From Kalmusia sp. IMI 367209 (lineage: Eukaryota > Ascomycota > Dothideomycetes > Pleosporales > Didymosphaeriaceae): a stretch of 64,000 bases of DNA. Positions 19,622 through 30,987 of this stretch are shown piece after piece (position 1 is the stretch's first letter; every line of letters starts with the position of its first letter). The translations under genes were made by a program, and so were the position numbers. The notes beneath the pieces were generated by a model. It was given only the letters and a program-made list of their open reading frames with translations, was not told the origin of the DNA and searched no databases. The stretch covers positions 124,001-188,000 of the forward strand of contig JAPEUQ010000005.1 in the NCBI GenBank assembly GCA_027946365.1, written 5' to 3'.

Positions 19622-21756
19622 TTACAGCTCGTCGTGCCATATAGGTACTTCTAGGAGAGCTATTTCGCCGCCTTCTTTGGGTATCTCGTGCTCAGGGAGG
19701 TTTTTTAGAGGAGGTCCGTTCTCAAATTTGAGCGACACGGATTTCCCACTTTCAATGTGAGTTGCTTTAGCGTGTAATTTATAGTTGTGGTCGATGTCAA
19801 TGACCACCTGTATCTGCGCACATTCCGTCAATTCTTGTAAATTGTACGAGTGTCTAGTGGAATTCCAAAAAAAAAACTCACCTGCACAGTTCCAGCCGGT
19901 GCAGCTGGGAGCTCAGTGAGATATAAAACACCTATTATGCCCTTTTCCACGAGGTCTTCATCGCCAGCTTCTGCGACGAAGCGAAGCTCATAAAGTTTGA
20001 TAATAACTTCAGTTTGTTCGTCAAACACTGTCGTAAAGACCTGCATCTTGGAAGTCGGTGCCGGGGCCCCTCTTTTCACGATGATAGCATCCTCTTTGAC
20101 TGTCTCAACGCCTACACATGAAACTAATCAGCCTCATTCTCCTGTATATGAAACATACATACCTATGCCCGATTGAAATATGGAAAAAAAGCATCCACCG
20201 TGTGATTCTTCGAGGAAAATGTCTCCTATTGTTGCAGCACCGATTGCAACCGCCTCTGCAGGATCAACAGTGAAGCTGAAAACCGGCGATTTGTCAAAGA
20301 ACGACTCTGAAGCGCTACGTAATATAGCAATACGACTCGAACCTCCTATAAAGATGATATCGTGGATTCCAGTTTTTGTTAGGTTGGCTTTTTTGAGCGC
20401 CTTTTCAATCAGAGCAGTTGGATCGAATGTTGACATGATGCCTTCTTCCTGTTATCCATAAGCCAGGGCGCGGGTCGGGTTCTCGTTGAGACCGAACCTA
20501 CATAATCAACACTTGCAATTGTGCCCTCCAAACCTGGAATATGGACGTTTACTTCCTCGGATACTGAGTCGAGAAGTTTGTGCTTAGCTTCTTCGAGCAC
20601 CGCCTCAAATTGAGTAAAAGCTTTAGGATCCTTTGCGATCAGTCGTAGGCTCATATGAGCAATGTGAGCATACTCACTTCGTACAATTTCAAGAACTCTT
20701 CTTCATCGTTCTGCCCTATAAGAGCACTCATAAGCTCTATCGTAAAACGTGCACCAACAGAGCCACGCGTATGCACATTAGCTACGACGTCAAAAACACT
20801 CTCTTCCTCCGTAAGTATAGTCACGTCTTCCAATGGTCAGTTTCGTCTTAGCTCATGAAATATCAGTGGTGGATGCTATACCATGGTTTTGTCCTCCGAC
20901 ATCATGGACTAGAATATTTCGACCATCTCGCTCTTCGTTTGCTCTTCCAAACCCGTAGGCCACTGCAGCCAATATTGGTGCCTTCGTAGTGCGAAGTATC
21001 TTTAAGTCAGCAACTTTTGCAGCTTCCTTCAGCCTTTCCTAACAGCCCGTAAGTATCTACTCAAGATTACAGCAAACAATAAAACCAGAAGACTCACGTA
21101 CTTTTTGATTATCGTCGAAATGCACAGGCACTGCCATAACTGCATCACTCACTTTCTGACCCAATGCCCTTTCAGCAAATTCCTTCACTCCCATTAAGAA
21201 CATTCCCACTACTTGTTCAGCACTGAAATCGGCGTTCCCTTCCTTCAAACGAATTCGGAATTTTGGCACCCCTTCCTCATCGATAACCTCACATAGGTAA
21301 TTCTCCATTCCATCCTCGACATCTTCAAACTTCCGACCAAGCAGCCTTCTAAAATCAGATACTACCTGGTCAGGCTGCACTTTCAAGTGATCTCTCGCCG
21401 CTTTCCCAACCAATGAGCCTTCCGGTGTTAGGGCGATATAGCTGGGAATGCTCCGCTCGCCATATGCGTCGGTCAAGATGCGAGCTGTGTCATTTATTAT
21501 TCTGCGGTATATTAGCAACTCTGGATATATGGTAACGTTCTCAGTACTACTAGGTACAGGGTGCGCTTACACAGCTACGCGCGTGTATGAATCTCCCAAA
21601 GTCGATACCAATAACGGGCGCCGGTCCCTCCGGCTCCGGGCTGACATCTATAGCATCTGCTCTCGCCGATGTTGCAAAAAACAATACGGAAGAGATTGAT
21701 GCTAGAAATACAATGAGGATATTGAGACTAGACGGAGTGGCACAAGTCTGTGCCAT
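19622..21756 (-). CDS. divergent secretory-pathway Hsp70-like protein
   Basis: Eight exons: 21756-21571, 21501-21102, 21038-20882, 20826-20678, 20630-20502, 20448-20163, 20111-19882, 19813-19622. The introns are 69, 63, 55, 47, 53, 51 and 68 nt. Every junction is in phase except for one extra base in exon 1 at about 21594, right after VIGIDFG. Without it the frame reads DSYTRVAV into exon 2 and the product is 575 residues. The head is a signal peptide (LNILIVFLASISSVLFFATS), so it should enter the ER like BiP. Hsp70 landmarks include PSYIALTPEGSLVGKAA, PILAAVAYGFGRANEERDG, IIFIGGSSRIAILR and VDPAEAVAIGAA. The second phosphate motif, normally DLGGGTFDVS, reads DVGGQNHDVT, and there is no KDEL-type end (ends PIWHDEL). 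A weak or inactive ATPase is likely. Confidence 0.9.
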
Positions 21757-23080
21757 GTCTGTTGCCTTGGCGTTGCAGAACGTCGCGAAAAGAGCGCAGG
21801 GAATAGAAGATGAGACCCAATATAATGCGCGACTGTTCGCGATGAATGGTCGTTTGGACGTTCAGTATTTTAATAATCGGATGTCTAACGATCGGGGATG
21901 CGATGTAGCCGCTCTCTCGGGGAAGTACCCGAAACTCTCCGGCTTCTATGCTTGGGGCCAGTTGGGGGGCTAAGCCATCTTGGACGAAGTCCGAAAACAA
22001 GGACATGACTATGTGACAGTCATCGCAAGTATCGCGGAACTGGAATGTTGAATAGTGGAAATAGTCATTGAGGCAATGTATAGTCGTGGCTAGTGTGACT
22101 ATACAGATCTGTGTAACGTTACGCAGCCCCAATAGCTCCGTGATCGACGGTTTCCGTAGACTGCCGGTTTAGGCAGTTCTCTAGTGTCTAGCGTATGGGC
22201 TTATCAAACAAGCTATGCACGTATAGGCATCACGGTAATCAGGGAGTGGTATATATGAAAATAGCAAGATCCGTGCAGAAAACGTTTAAGAGACTAAACA
22301 CGCCGTTGGTAGTGATTGAGGTAACATATTAGACTCCAAAACAACACCGTTTGCTAATTATAGATTGTTTCGTTCTTCGTCTTCCAATCATGCATTTTAG
22401 CATCGACAACATGTGCGAACTCCTGATCTGTAAGACTTCTACAGATAATTTCTCATCTAGCATAACATCTAGGTCTGATAACTAGGATATATACGATAGT
22501 CACCCCTAAAAGGGATGCATGTTAAGGTATTAACTCTCTTTGGCGTAGAGCTATTTCCAAGAGTTGCAGCGGGATATCGTCAGCTGCAGGGTCAAGGATA
22601 CAAACTGTCTCTTTGCTTATAGAACGGTAAATTCCATTTGTATTCATTAATAGTATGAAAGGCGAACCAATCGATGCGAGTATTGCAAATGTTCATACAT
22701 GCATAGCTACTCTGTGACGTATTAAACTCATATGTTTAGGACCAACAAATGTTCATAACATAACATAATTGTCATGTTTATGTTTGAGCATTTATGTCAC
22801 CTACTCTTTTCAGCTTCGCATTCCGAAAAAGGTCTTGGTATGTACAATGACTGCTGATTATTGTAGGATAATATAAAGCCTTAGTGGGCATGATGTGTTG
22901 CTCGTTCATATCTAACTTCGCTTAATCGTGATCAAGATAGAGGAATTGTCAACAGTCTTCATCTCGCTCAGTTTTCAGAAACCGAAGAGGGAGAGGTCCA
23001 ATGCGATAGTTTCCATTGTGCATCTTATGATTATATACTTATACGATTATAGAGCAGGCTATGCTCTATGACGCGATTAA
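21757..23080. other. AT-leaning spacer, no gene seen
   Basis: From about 22140 on, the sequence is AT-rich with frequent stops in all frames, like neighbouring RIP-affected DNA. No element boundaries or genes recognised. Confidence 0.5.
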
Positions 23081-23905
23081 TCAACCATAATAATTGTACT
23101 GTCTACACATGCGTCCTATCTGCATACACAGGCATTGCGCGGCTAAACGAGCGTAGGATCTCATGTTCATAAGTCCTAACTCAATATCATTTTCCCGGGG
23201 TTTAGTCGCCTTATCCTCCTTTATAATCGCCCTCAATTCCATTCCGAGACCGCATACAAACGACATGTCTGTAGCGACGACAGGTAATGCGTATATACGT
23301 GATAACGCGTAACTATAAACTTCAATGACAGTGTGAATGTGGTCGGCGGATGCAACCGTCGCAATGTTTGTAGGACCAGCAGCTATCATAAGCGCTATAT
23401 CGTGAGTGGGTAAGCTCTTTTTCAGCCTGTTCAGCAATTGTTTCCTAAAAATATCATCACCAACACTCACTGCTAAAGCGCCGCCTCAAGCCTGGAAAAG
23501 TACTAGTAGCGAATTGGCAATAGGCAAAGATTTCGCGTCTAGTACTACTTAAAGAACAGAAAAAGGGCTGGAATGCCACTCCAAATCCGATACCTGCGAG
23601 AAGTTGGTAAGAAGCCCAATGCTCAGGCCCACTTCCGACTGTCAGGGTGGCAATCAGGTCACATCCGAGGGTGAAGATAATCAAGCCTGCAATTATACAC
23701 AGAAAATAGTGTTTGATTATTGTTGTGTACCGCTAATGGTAGCCGTGACAATCATGGTACCCAGATAAGGAAGAGGCCGTACACTAGATGTCAAGGCACT
23801 CTGCCCGTTGACAGATTAGAAATAGAGTGGCAGGTAATATAATAAGGAGCCATACTAGAAAAGATGAAGCTGGGGACTACCAGAAGAAACGTCTAGATTT
23901 AATAA
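23081..23905 (-). pseudogene. MFS drug:H+ antiporter (DHA2, 14-helix type) pseudogene, C-terminal part
   Basis: Three coding-like pieces read from right to left match the second half of DHA2 transporters. The first is YYLPLYF-stop-SVNGQSALTS with RPLPYLGTMIVTATISG. After a splice site comes LIIFTLGCDLIATL with WASYQLLAGIGFGVAFQ. Last is SVGDDIFRKQLLNRLKK up to GLGMELRAIIKED. An in-frame TAA at 23816-23818 stands where the family usually has Gln (CAA to TAA). The segment between GVAFQ and SVGDD is damaged and out of frame. The N-terminal half is missing or unrecognisable. It once encoded an export pump for toxic compounds. Confidence 0.78.
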
Positions 23906-24945
23906 TCTATCCTTTCTGATTTCCTTGATACTACCCTATCCTTGCAATATATTGACTCACGTATATATTGAGGAAAATCTATACCTATAATTTCCGCTAC
24001 ACGATGTCGACTGTTTTAGTCAAAGATAGTGGGTATATAGAGAACGATTAAATGCGAAGAGGAAATGGTTATATAGTAAGGCTTGTTAAAATCAAAGGGT
24101 CATATGTACTTCTTCCCTGCGTTTGCTTTACCTTAAGACTCTAGCCACAATAAGCTTCCGACATGGCTCCCCCAAACTTTAACGCAGGCGATAATATCAG
24201 AACTATGTCATGAATCAAAAAGGGGTGAGAGCTTCTTTAAGGCGGCGTAGTCTTTTACACACAGCGTCTCAAGGCTCCGGGTATTTCTTAGTCATTACGC
24301 GACGGCGGAGCCTTGCGCTAGACCTCACCTAATATAACAAATGATATGCCAGCTTCAATAATGATTCGTCATAACACGCGCCTTGTATGCGGCGTAGTAC
24401 TTGGCTAGACAGAATCAGACAAACATTTAGCGCTTTTTCTATCTTTTAACCGAGAGACTGTGCCGCAAGGCAGGATAGATCTTCAGTTTTCTTAGTCAGG
24501 AGGTCCTCTATTCAAGGCGCAGCTGGCAATTATGCTGGGGATGAAACTGAGCGGCTATTACGAACCCGGTATACCTACTTGATGCTCACGGCCAGGCCAA
24601 CCAAACCGGTCCTCGGACGTTGAATATAATCAGAAAATCCAGCTCAGCCCTTTTTAAGTAATAAGCGGCACTCAAAGCAAAATTTGTGGCACAATATAAC
24701 TGAGGAACGGTCCACGAGTGGTCGATGGAGAAGCCGAAGCATTCCAAAGCAAAATTAGTAGGCGCCTGCTGAAGGAGGCAAAGACATGACGGGATGAAAA
24801 GGCGCGTAAGAAGAAAATATTATCAAATTACATAGAAAGCCGTTCTAAGTGTAGAGAGCTTGCGACCTTTTTATTCAACATCATTAAACCTCTCATCATT
24901 CACTTCCTCTGTGCTGTCTCTCGAACCATCTGTGCTCACAGCCTG
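23906..24945. other. AT-leaning spacer with degraded sequence
   Basis: No gene recognised. It may hold the eroded N-terminal half of the MFS pseudogene, but I cannot trace it. Confidence 0.45.
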
Positions 24946-25486
24946 ATGCCCACAATGTCGACTCGTGTCCTATATCTGTTGTCCTTCCGTCAAAGCCCAC
25001 GACAGCGCGCCCATTTCGCCATCTGGGTTCCGTATGCCAATGGCAAAGATGGAACACTCATTCACGTGGTTGGAGCGCCAATGGCTGGGTTTCAGCTCGA
25101 GTTCAAACGAGGATACGATCCGAGGGCAACCGCTCAGAGGTTCGAGTCATTCCAAATCGGGCAGATTCACTCGCATCATATCCACGACTGGACTGGAGAG
25201 AGGTCAAACGACTCCACTCCAAGGGGCAATCTGGAAACAGTAGCCAGTCAAATACCACCACCTCGAATAAGCGAGAACTTCAGGGCTCCGGTCAACGAGG
25301 TAAGATGGAGGTAGAACCGTACCCTTGTCCCTTTGCTAACAAAGATAGACAACGAACCGCCGGTGTCAGGAGTGGACCATGGACTTCGTTCGACGATTAG
25401 TCTCCATTCAGTACCTTGACAATTCAGCCATAGCCAATGTCCAATCCAAGCGAGATTCCCCCACTCACGGTATAGTGGGCCTTTAG
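24946..25486 (+). CDS. DUF6914-like small protein
   Basis: Two exons (24946-25299, 25349-25486) with a 49-nt GTAAGA to TAG intron encode 163 residues. The sequence RVLYLLSFRQSPRQRAHFAI, GTLIHVVGAPMAGFQLEFKR, then CQEWTMDFVRRLVS and KRDSPTHGIVGL matches a family common in Pleosporales and Eurotiales that I know as DUF6914. Members fold as a small alpha/beta domain of unknown function and usually occur in multiple copies in accessory regions. A second in-frame ATG at 24955 is an alternative start. The reading frame is clean in spite of the degraded DNA on both sides. Confidence 0.75.
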
Positions 25487-26024
25487 GGTGGAGCAGGAGC
25501 AGCAGCTCCGCAACAACAAATTACGCAACAATAGCAACCACAGCAGCAAACACCTTCAACCGATTGGGAATGAGATGACAACTACCAGCGTTATCGATGC
25601 TGGGAGTGGGAAAGGGGGTGTGGCAATAGTAGCCTAAACGAAGGTCCGTCATTCCACCAACACTTTATTCTATAATAAACAAACTGCCGCAACACTTAGT
25701 ATACGGACTGCTGTGTTGGAAACTGTCTGGATCTAGACCAACATCGTTCATTCATTCTTCGTTGTTTCGTTCTTCTGTTACTTCGTTCCTCCGTTATTTG
25801 TCGTTCCTCCGTTGTTTGTCATTCCTCTGCCTGTTCCTTGGGTTTTTCCTACTCTACCCCATCATCCAGCGTATCACTTATGCCAGCGCCAATCATGCCC
25901 TACCCAGATAAGCCTTGTTAGCCTTTCAATACGGAAAACAAAATACAAATCGCCGTACCAAACCTCACGTGAAATGCCACGTCCAATCTCAGAAATAGCC
26001 TAGACCCTATCGCATTGTCGCCAT
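25487..26024. other. intergenic with low-complexity tracts
   Basis: A CAG/CAA-rich tract (about 25493-25560) directly follows the DUF6914-like stop, and a short pyrimidine-rich tandem repeat lies at 25745-25830. No gene supported. Confidence 0.55.
25752..25830 (+). repeat. imperfect 18-nt tandem repeat (cgttcctccgtt type)
   Basis: Adjacent copies gtcgttcctccgttattt-like and gtcgttcctccgttgttt-like differ by one base, with weaker copies on both sides (ttcgttcttctgttac, gtcattcctctgcc). Short minisatellite with strong C/T strand bias. Confidence 0.6.
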
Positions 26025-26983
26025 TTAGAACCCCCCAATACTATTGCAGATGAAGTCCCAAGCTTCTTTGGATTGTGGGTGTGGGATAAGGAAAGAGTCG
26101 ACCCATCCGCCACATCGCCAGTCTTCCCAGTCGCCTACGGAGTACGTAGCCTTGCAATACTCCCAATAGTCAGGATACCACCCAGCCTGTTCCCAGTCAA
26201 CAATGCTTAGGACTCTTGCAGGAGTCGTAGACGTAATAATAATATTTTTCCGGTGAAGGTCAGAATGCGTAAAAACTATAGGACTGTCATCTGGCAGGGA
26301 CTTCCTCCAAGGGTCCAACACTTTTTCCGGCTCTGGAGCAATACGGCGCCACAGCCATGACAAATGGTCGTGAAATTCTCTAACATTAGAGAAGGGTCCT
26401 GTCCCTGGATGACTGTCCAGTATGCGATCATGTAGAGGTCCATGTGTAATGGAGCCTATGCGTTAGCATAAGAAGCTGTTCAGTAAAGATATGAATAGCG
26501 GAACGTACCGATTACTTGATTTGATGGACTTTGCCTTATAGCACGAAGCTTCGACATGATCGTCCGAAGATCCTCACATATGGCTCGTTTATCATCAGAA
26601 GATAGTGAATCGTAACGCTCAAAAAGTGTAACGCCATGGATAAGCTGCATGTATATAAACACATGTCGTCCATCGCTATCCCACCCATACACTTCAGGCA
26701 CAGGTACCTGACTGTAGAGGAATTTTCTGATCGCCCAAAGACACAGAGCCTCTGACGTAGAGATCGTTGGCCCAAACTTGACGATAAGGTTCAGCTCCTC
26801 AAATGTGACCGGCGGAGGATTGCTCGGTCGCTGATTGATAAGTGAGCGCGCTAGAACTTCGGCGGGCGATGGTAAGCTCTGGTTTGCGCCATGATCTCGG
26901 AAATAGGAAGAGCCAAGAAAGTACATTCGTGGCTTGGTGCCGTCTGGCAGGTCGGATGGTGACAAACGCACGCAGCTAGTCAT
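26025..26983 (-). CDS. aminoglycoside-phosphotransferase (APH)-like kinase family protein
   Basis: Exon 1 (26983-26509) and exon 2 (26455-26025) join over a 53-nt intron to give 301 residues. I chose the ATG at 26983 (MTSCVRLSPSDLPDGTKP); there is no earlier ATG in frame. The N-lobe has LNLIVKFGPTISTSEALCLW and the hinge VFIYMQLIHGVTLFERY. The catalytic loop is VFTHSDLHRKNIII, with the HxDxxxxN pattern. The metal-site Asp is in VLSIVDWEQAGWYPDYWEY. This is the fungal APH/choline-kinase-like superfamily, often expanded in accessory regions; substrates are mostly unknown. All key residues are present, so an active enzyme is plausible. Confidence 0.9.
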
Positions 26984-27889
26984 TTTGATTTGCAACTCAG
27001 AATGACTTCCCTGTGTAGGGTACGCCTTGAAATAAAAGAAGATAGGACGTGAAGAAAGGCGAGCGAAGTGTTCATGGAACGACGGACGTTGTTAGGAAAG
27101 TGGATGGTTGGCTGAGGGGATATGAGAGGTGTGAGCTTTGCTGTGCCTCAGATGCACGGACGGCCCACTCAGCAGGGTGATAAGCAGGCCTCAATCTATA
27201 ATCCGATCAGCCCAAAACTGTCTACTGGCTCTCCGATAGGAACAAATATTCTGTTCACAGCCAAGATCCAGCTCTCTTATACCATATTGGCGAAAAATAA
27301 AAAGATGTACGCAGGATTGTGAGCCCATTCGCTATAATGTGACGAGTTTTACTGAGTGCGTTAGGGTGAGCGCAAGGTGAGCGGGGCGTGAGCAGAGCCA
27401 AGCCACAGTGGCGCACATTCACGTGACCAAACAGGTCGAGCACATCTCAGGTGGCATCTTCATCTCTACTAGCGATGTTTGGCTCGACCGAGGACACACC
27501 GACGGCTTTCATTCCAACCCATATTTCACAGATAAGTTTTCAGCAATCGGTCTGTATGCTAGAAATAGCTCCTAGAGCATCTCTAGGATCGTAGATAGAA
27601 GCATCATCGAAGTGTTCTTGAACGGTGGTTAACTCGGCGTCTAGCGGGTTTTATTCGACTTAGCCTCTAGACCTAATGATATTGAAAGTAGCAGGGGTCA
27701 AGGAGATTGTGAGAGTGAGCGTAGGTGTTTGGGTCTAAAGGCTACGTGGATCGATCAGGCGGACATGTATGGAACTGTAGTGGGCAACGCTCCAAGCGCG
27801 AGAAATCGAACAAATGCAACGACAAGTGCCCTTTTTTGAGCAATAAGGCTATTCTTGATGGCTCCGTAGGAGCTTAATTTAGTGTTTAT
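26984..27889. other. intergenic, no gene seen; left flank of the nested retrotransposons
   Basis: About 900 bp without a supported gene. Ends at the target duplication TTTAT next to the Copia LTR. Confidence 0.5.
27885..27889. repeat. target-site duplication of Copia element, left copy (TTTAT)
   Basis: TTTAT directly precedes the left LTR and recurs at 39862-39866 directly after the right LTR, as expected for a 5-bp integrase duplication. Confidence 0.85.
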
Positions 27890-28032
27890 TGTTGGGAGAT
27901 AGGCAAAAAGTTGAGTAAAGCATTGATTATTGGGGCTTCTGAAAGAAGCGGACTATAAGCTAACTAGCTAATTACATAAAGATAACAAACCATTCGTCCC
28001 TACTAGATATAGGGGAACACCTTCCACCAACA
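27890..28032 (-). repeat. Copia 3' LTR (left)
   Basis: 143 nt, TGTTGGGAG to CCACCAACA on the plus strand (TG...CA, short inverted ends). It pairs with 39719-39861. A purine-rich tract, GGGAGGAC on the minus strand, lies directly inside it and fits the polypurine tract. This LTR is less mutated than its partner. Confidence 0.93.
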
Positions 28033-28932
28033 GTCCTCCCAAATAGTAGGGGAGAAAGGTCCTCTTTTATAGTGAATGTTCCATAAGATTAAATCCCTTA
28101 TTAACACGCTATCATATAGAGTCCCAAATCAGTTTCCGTAAATTTAATAGTATTAGTAGCAGTAGTACTTTCATATATATATCTACTAAGTTATCCTTAG
28201 AGATAATATACTAAATTTTAAATTATCCCATTAGAAATCATTCGCGGATAAAATAGTAATAGACTATAATATACTTTAAACGTAAGCTAACTTTACGATC
28301 TTAAATAAGTAATATAGAAGGTTTATTATCAATTATTAGACGAAATCAAAAACCAGTAGTAATATCTAAGATAATAATAGTAAACAACTCTATAATAACA
28401 TAGCGATTCTAAATTAGATAGCTAGTAGTATAAGAGGCTACTATATATTTAGCTTTATAAATACTCTTTACTATACAACTTTATCTTTTAAATGACTATA
28501 TAATGATGGACCCATTTATCTTTAATAGATATCTAGAGAATGATTTTATATTATCTAGGTTAGATCTATAGAAGATATTACTAAATATAACTGCTTCGTG
28601 AATATTATGATTAGTATTCCCATTTAAAATAATATAATAATCCTTAGTATCCTAAATATAATATAGTACTTAAAAGCCATTTTTAGGTATAACTCTAAAG
28701 GATTAGAGTTATATAAGCCTAATATACTAACCGGATAACTAAGATCTAGTTAGGAGATAATAGAAAAGAAATTAATAGAGCCGATAATTAATTAGAAAAG
28801 TTATTATTATTTAATATTAACTAGCGTATCTAGTAACAGTCTAGTAGAGAAATTATTTAGATCTAATAGGGTTTTACGTTTATTATAATTATCTATATTA
28901 TAACGTCTTAGGATCGCGCCCACGAAAGTACG

Positions 28933-29145
28933 TTAGTGTAGATAGATTTTATTTCTAGTATACTTAAATTCTAAGTCTAGTAATATCTTTAATCTCTTTA
29001 GGTCTTTAAATTTAAACTTCACTGCAGCATCTTTCATAAATGTTAAAATAATATCTAGTAGACTAGCCATAATAAGATCATTAATATACACTCCTAGAAC
29101 GAGATATTTACTAATAAAAATATATAGGTTAAAGTCTATACGCAA
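28933..29145 (-). pseudogene. Copia reverse transcriptase fragment
   Basis: An open minus-strand piece reads YLVLGVYINDLIMASLLDII, then KFKFKDLKRLKILLDLEFKY and TRNKIYLH. This is the Copia RT region around the YVDD catalytic block (Val to Ile, Asp to Asn) and the following connection segment. The catalytic Asp change and stops on both sides show that it is dead. Adjacent short frames (29136-29324) hold more RT remnants. Confidence 0.8.
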
Positions 29146-30728
29146 GAATCCAAGATAATAGAGTTATTTAAATAGTAATTTATACCATTTATAACTAGAC
29201 TACTTAAGTCTATAGAGCGATTTTGAAGTAGTAGTACTATCCTAAAATAGAAAAGTCCTATTAGGATCCTTATAAAGATAGAATATTTAAGATATTTATT
29301 TAGATATATAGCGTTAAAATCCATTTACCTAAGTAACCATTTTAGAATAAGTAGTATAAGGAAAATAAGTATCCTTAGACTATTATATCATATAACTAAT
29401 AAATAGGTATCATTAAAATTAATACTAGGACGTTAGAAAAAACCTTAGACTACTAGTCTAGCTTTATACTTTATAATTTAGTCTTATTCATTTCGTTTCA
29501 TATTAAATATCTATCTCATGCCTATAAGCTTTATTCCTTAAGGCACATTATTAATAAATTTCTAGGTACTATTATTATTATATGCTTCCAATTCCTAATT
29601 AATAGGTGGCTACTATAGTAAGGAATTAGTATCATTTATAGCTTTAGTAAAATATACGTGGAATATTAGGGTTAATAATCTATATAGTAGTATGCGAATT
29701 CTATAATATTATAGTATCCTATTATATTATATTCTAGGAATTAACTACTACTTAAGTACTATAATTAGAATACTCTTTAGCCTTACGTAATAGTCTTACA
29801 ACTCATCCTAATCTTATGCGGGTTTAATCTAGTAACTAACTTATTTATAAACTTCCTTAATGGGATGTTTCCATTCATTCTAGTAAACGTAAAGAATCAC
29901 CCCTTCTTATATAGAAAGATATTGGTGAAAAGGCTCCAATATATAAATATCTAGAATCTAGTAGTAACTCTATAGACTAAAATTTAGGTTTATCTCTAGG
30001 CCTAAAATCTATACGTTAAACTATAGTATCTATCTAAGATTATGGAATTAATTAGTGGTTAGCCTATAATTAGGATTCTCTAGTAGGATTAGGTTTCTAT
30101 TCAATTCGCTGTAGAGTAATAGGTATAGTAGGAATTTATTATTTAAGTAGATTAGTAGGTTAGATATTTCCCCCATCTCGTCTATAATAGTAGAGAAGTA
30201 GGGTAGTGTTTTCTAAACAGAGAAGCTCTAATAGCGAATATCTTAGGTTTCTATAATATAATATTATACTAGTATATAGATTCTAGTAGTCTTAGTGTTA
30301 TAGCTATATCTTATAAAAATACCTTCTTCTATATAGTATAGAAGTTTACTATCTAGTACTTAGGCTTCTTTAGGAATATAGGTAAACGCCTTAATACCAA
30401 ATAGATATAAATATTAAATTATAGGCTTCTTATTATAGAGGTATTTATAAGGTATCCAGTACAGCTTATCTAAAGTATATAATATAATATTAGCCAGAAA
30501 GTAAACTATTACTATAGTCTTAGCCTAAAGGAATAGTATTCCGTCTTCTAGTATTATAGAATGCGTAGTCTAAGTAATAGTCTAGTTATACCACTCTAGT
30601 ATATTATTTAATTCATATATATAGGGAGGTGTAGTATTATAAATAATACCTTTTTAATAAAAAAAGTCTTTAAGTATAGAGACTATATATTCGCCGCCAT
30701 TATTAGATTGAAACTTTTAAAATATAAC

Positions 30729-30733
30729 GATAG
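30729..30733. repeat. target-site duplication of Gypsy element, left copy (GATAG)
   Basis: GATAG lies immediately before the 5' LTR and again at 37357-37361 after the 3' LTR. The host sequence is Copia internal DNA. Confidence 0.85.
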
Positions 30734-30956
30734 TGTAACGAGGATATCGTGAAGTTGCTATGGTGTTGAGGCACATCGCGCTAGGATCAATAGGGTCTAG
30801 TGCGCCAAGAAAGCTAAGCGAATGAGCTGTGCAAAACCTGCGCTGCGCGCTTGTTTTAGAAACGTCAAGTATTATTCACTCAATACAACCAGAGTCATCC
30901 TTTCACTATCAATCCTAGTGTGAAGCATATACTATTGCCTATAACTAGACCTCACA
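30734..30956 (+). repeat. Gypsy 5' LTR
   Basis: 223 nt from TGTAACGAGG to CCTCACA. Contains the stretch AAGTATTATT (30867-30876), which is complementary to the sequence just past the LTR and may mark the start of R. Confidence 0.95.
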
Positions 30957-30957
30957 T

Positions 30958-30967
30958 AATAATACTT
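30958..30967 (+). promoter_or_regulatory. putative self-priming primer-binding site of the Gypsy element
   Basis: AATAATACTT begins one base after the 5' LTR and is the exact reverse complement of AAGTATTATT inside the LTR (30867-30876). No tRNA 3'-end complement (starting TGG) is visible here. In Tf1-type chromoviruses the 5' end of the transcript folds back to prime at such a site. The role is inferred from this geometry only. Confidence 0.55.
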
Positions 30968-30987
30968 CTTGTTATGATAGTCCGAGG

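Noticed and set aside
20449..20501. Segment reading LNENPTRALAYG, resembling the Hsp70 NEPTAAALAYG motif
   Set aside because: It lies in a shifted frame inside a 53-nt intron with good GT-AG ends, after the true equivalent (PILAAVAYG). Exons on both sides join in phase without it, so the likeness is probably chance.
20650..20680. Frame break in the Hsp70-like gene after EFLKLYE
   Set aside because: A 47-nt GT-AG intron (20631-20677) joins LYE to DPKAFTQ in phase, so there is no lesion.
25493..25560. Gln-rich extension of the DUF6914-like protein through CAG/CAA repeats
   Set aside because: The reading frame stops at 25484-25486 with a typical family end; the CAG/CAA tract lies after the stop and is interrupted by further stops.
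28000..30700. Search for CRISPR-like or other regular spaced repeats in the AT-rich block
   Set aside because: Repeated short TAG/ATA words are composition effects of RIP; no regular spacing or conserved unit is present.
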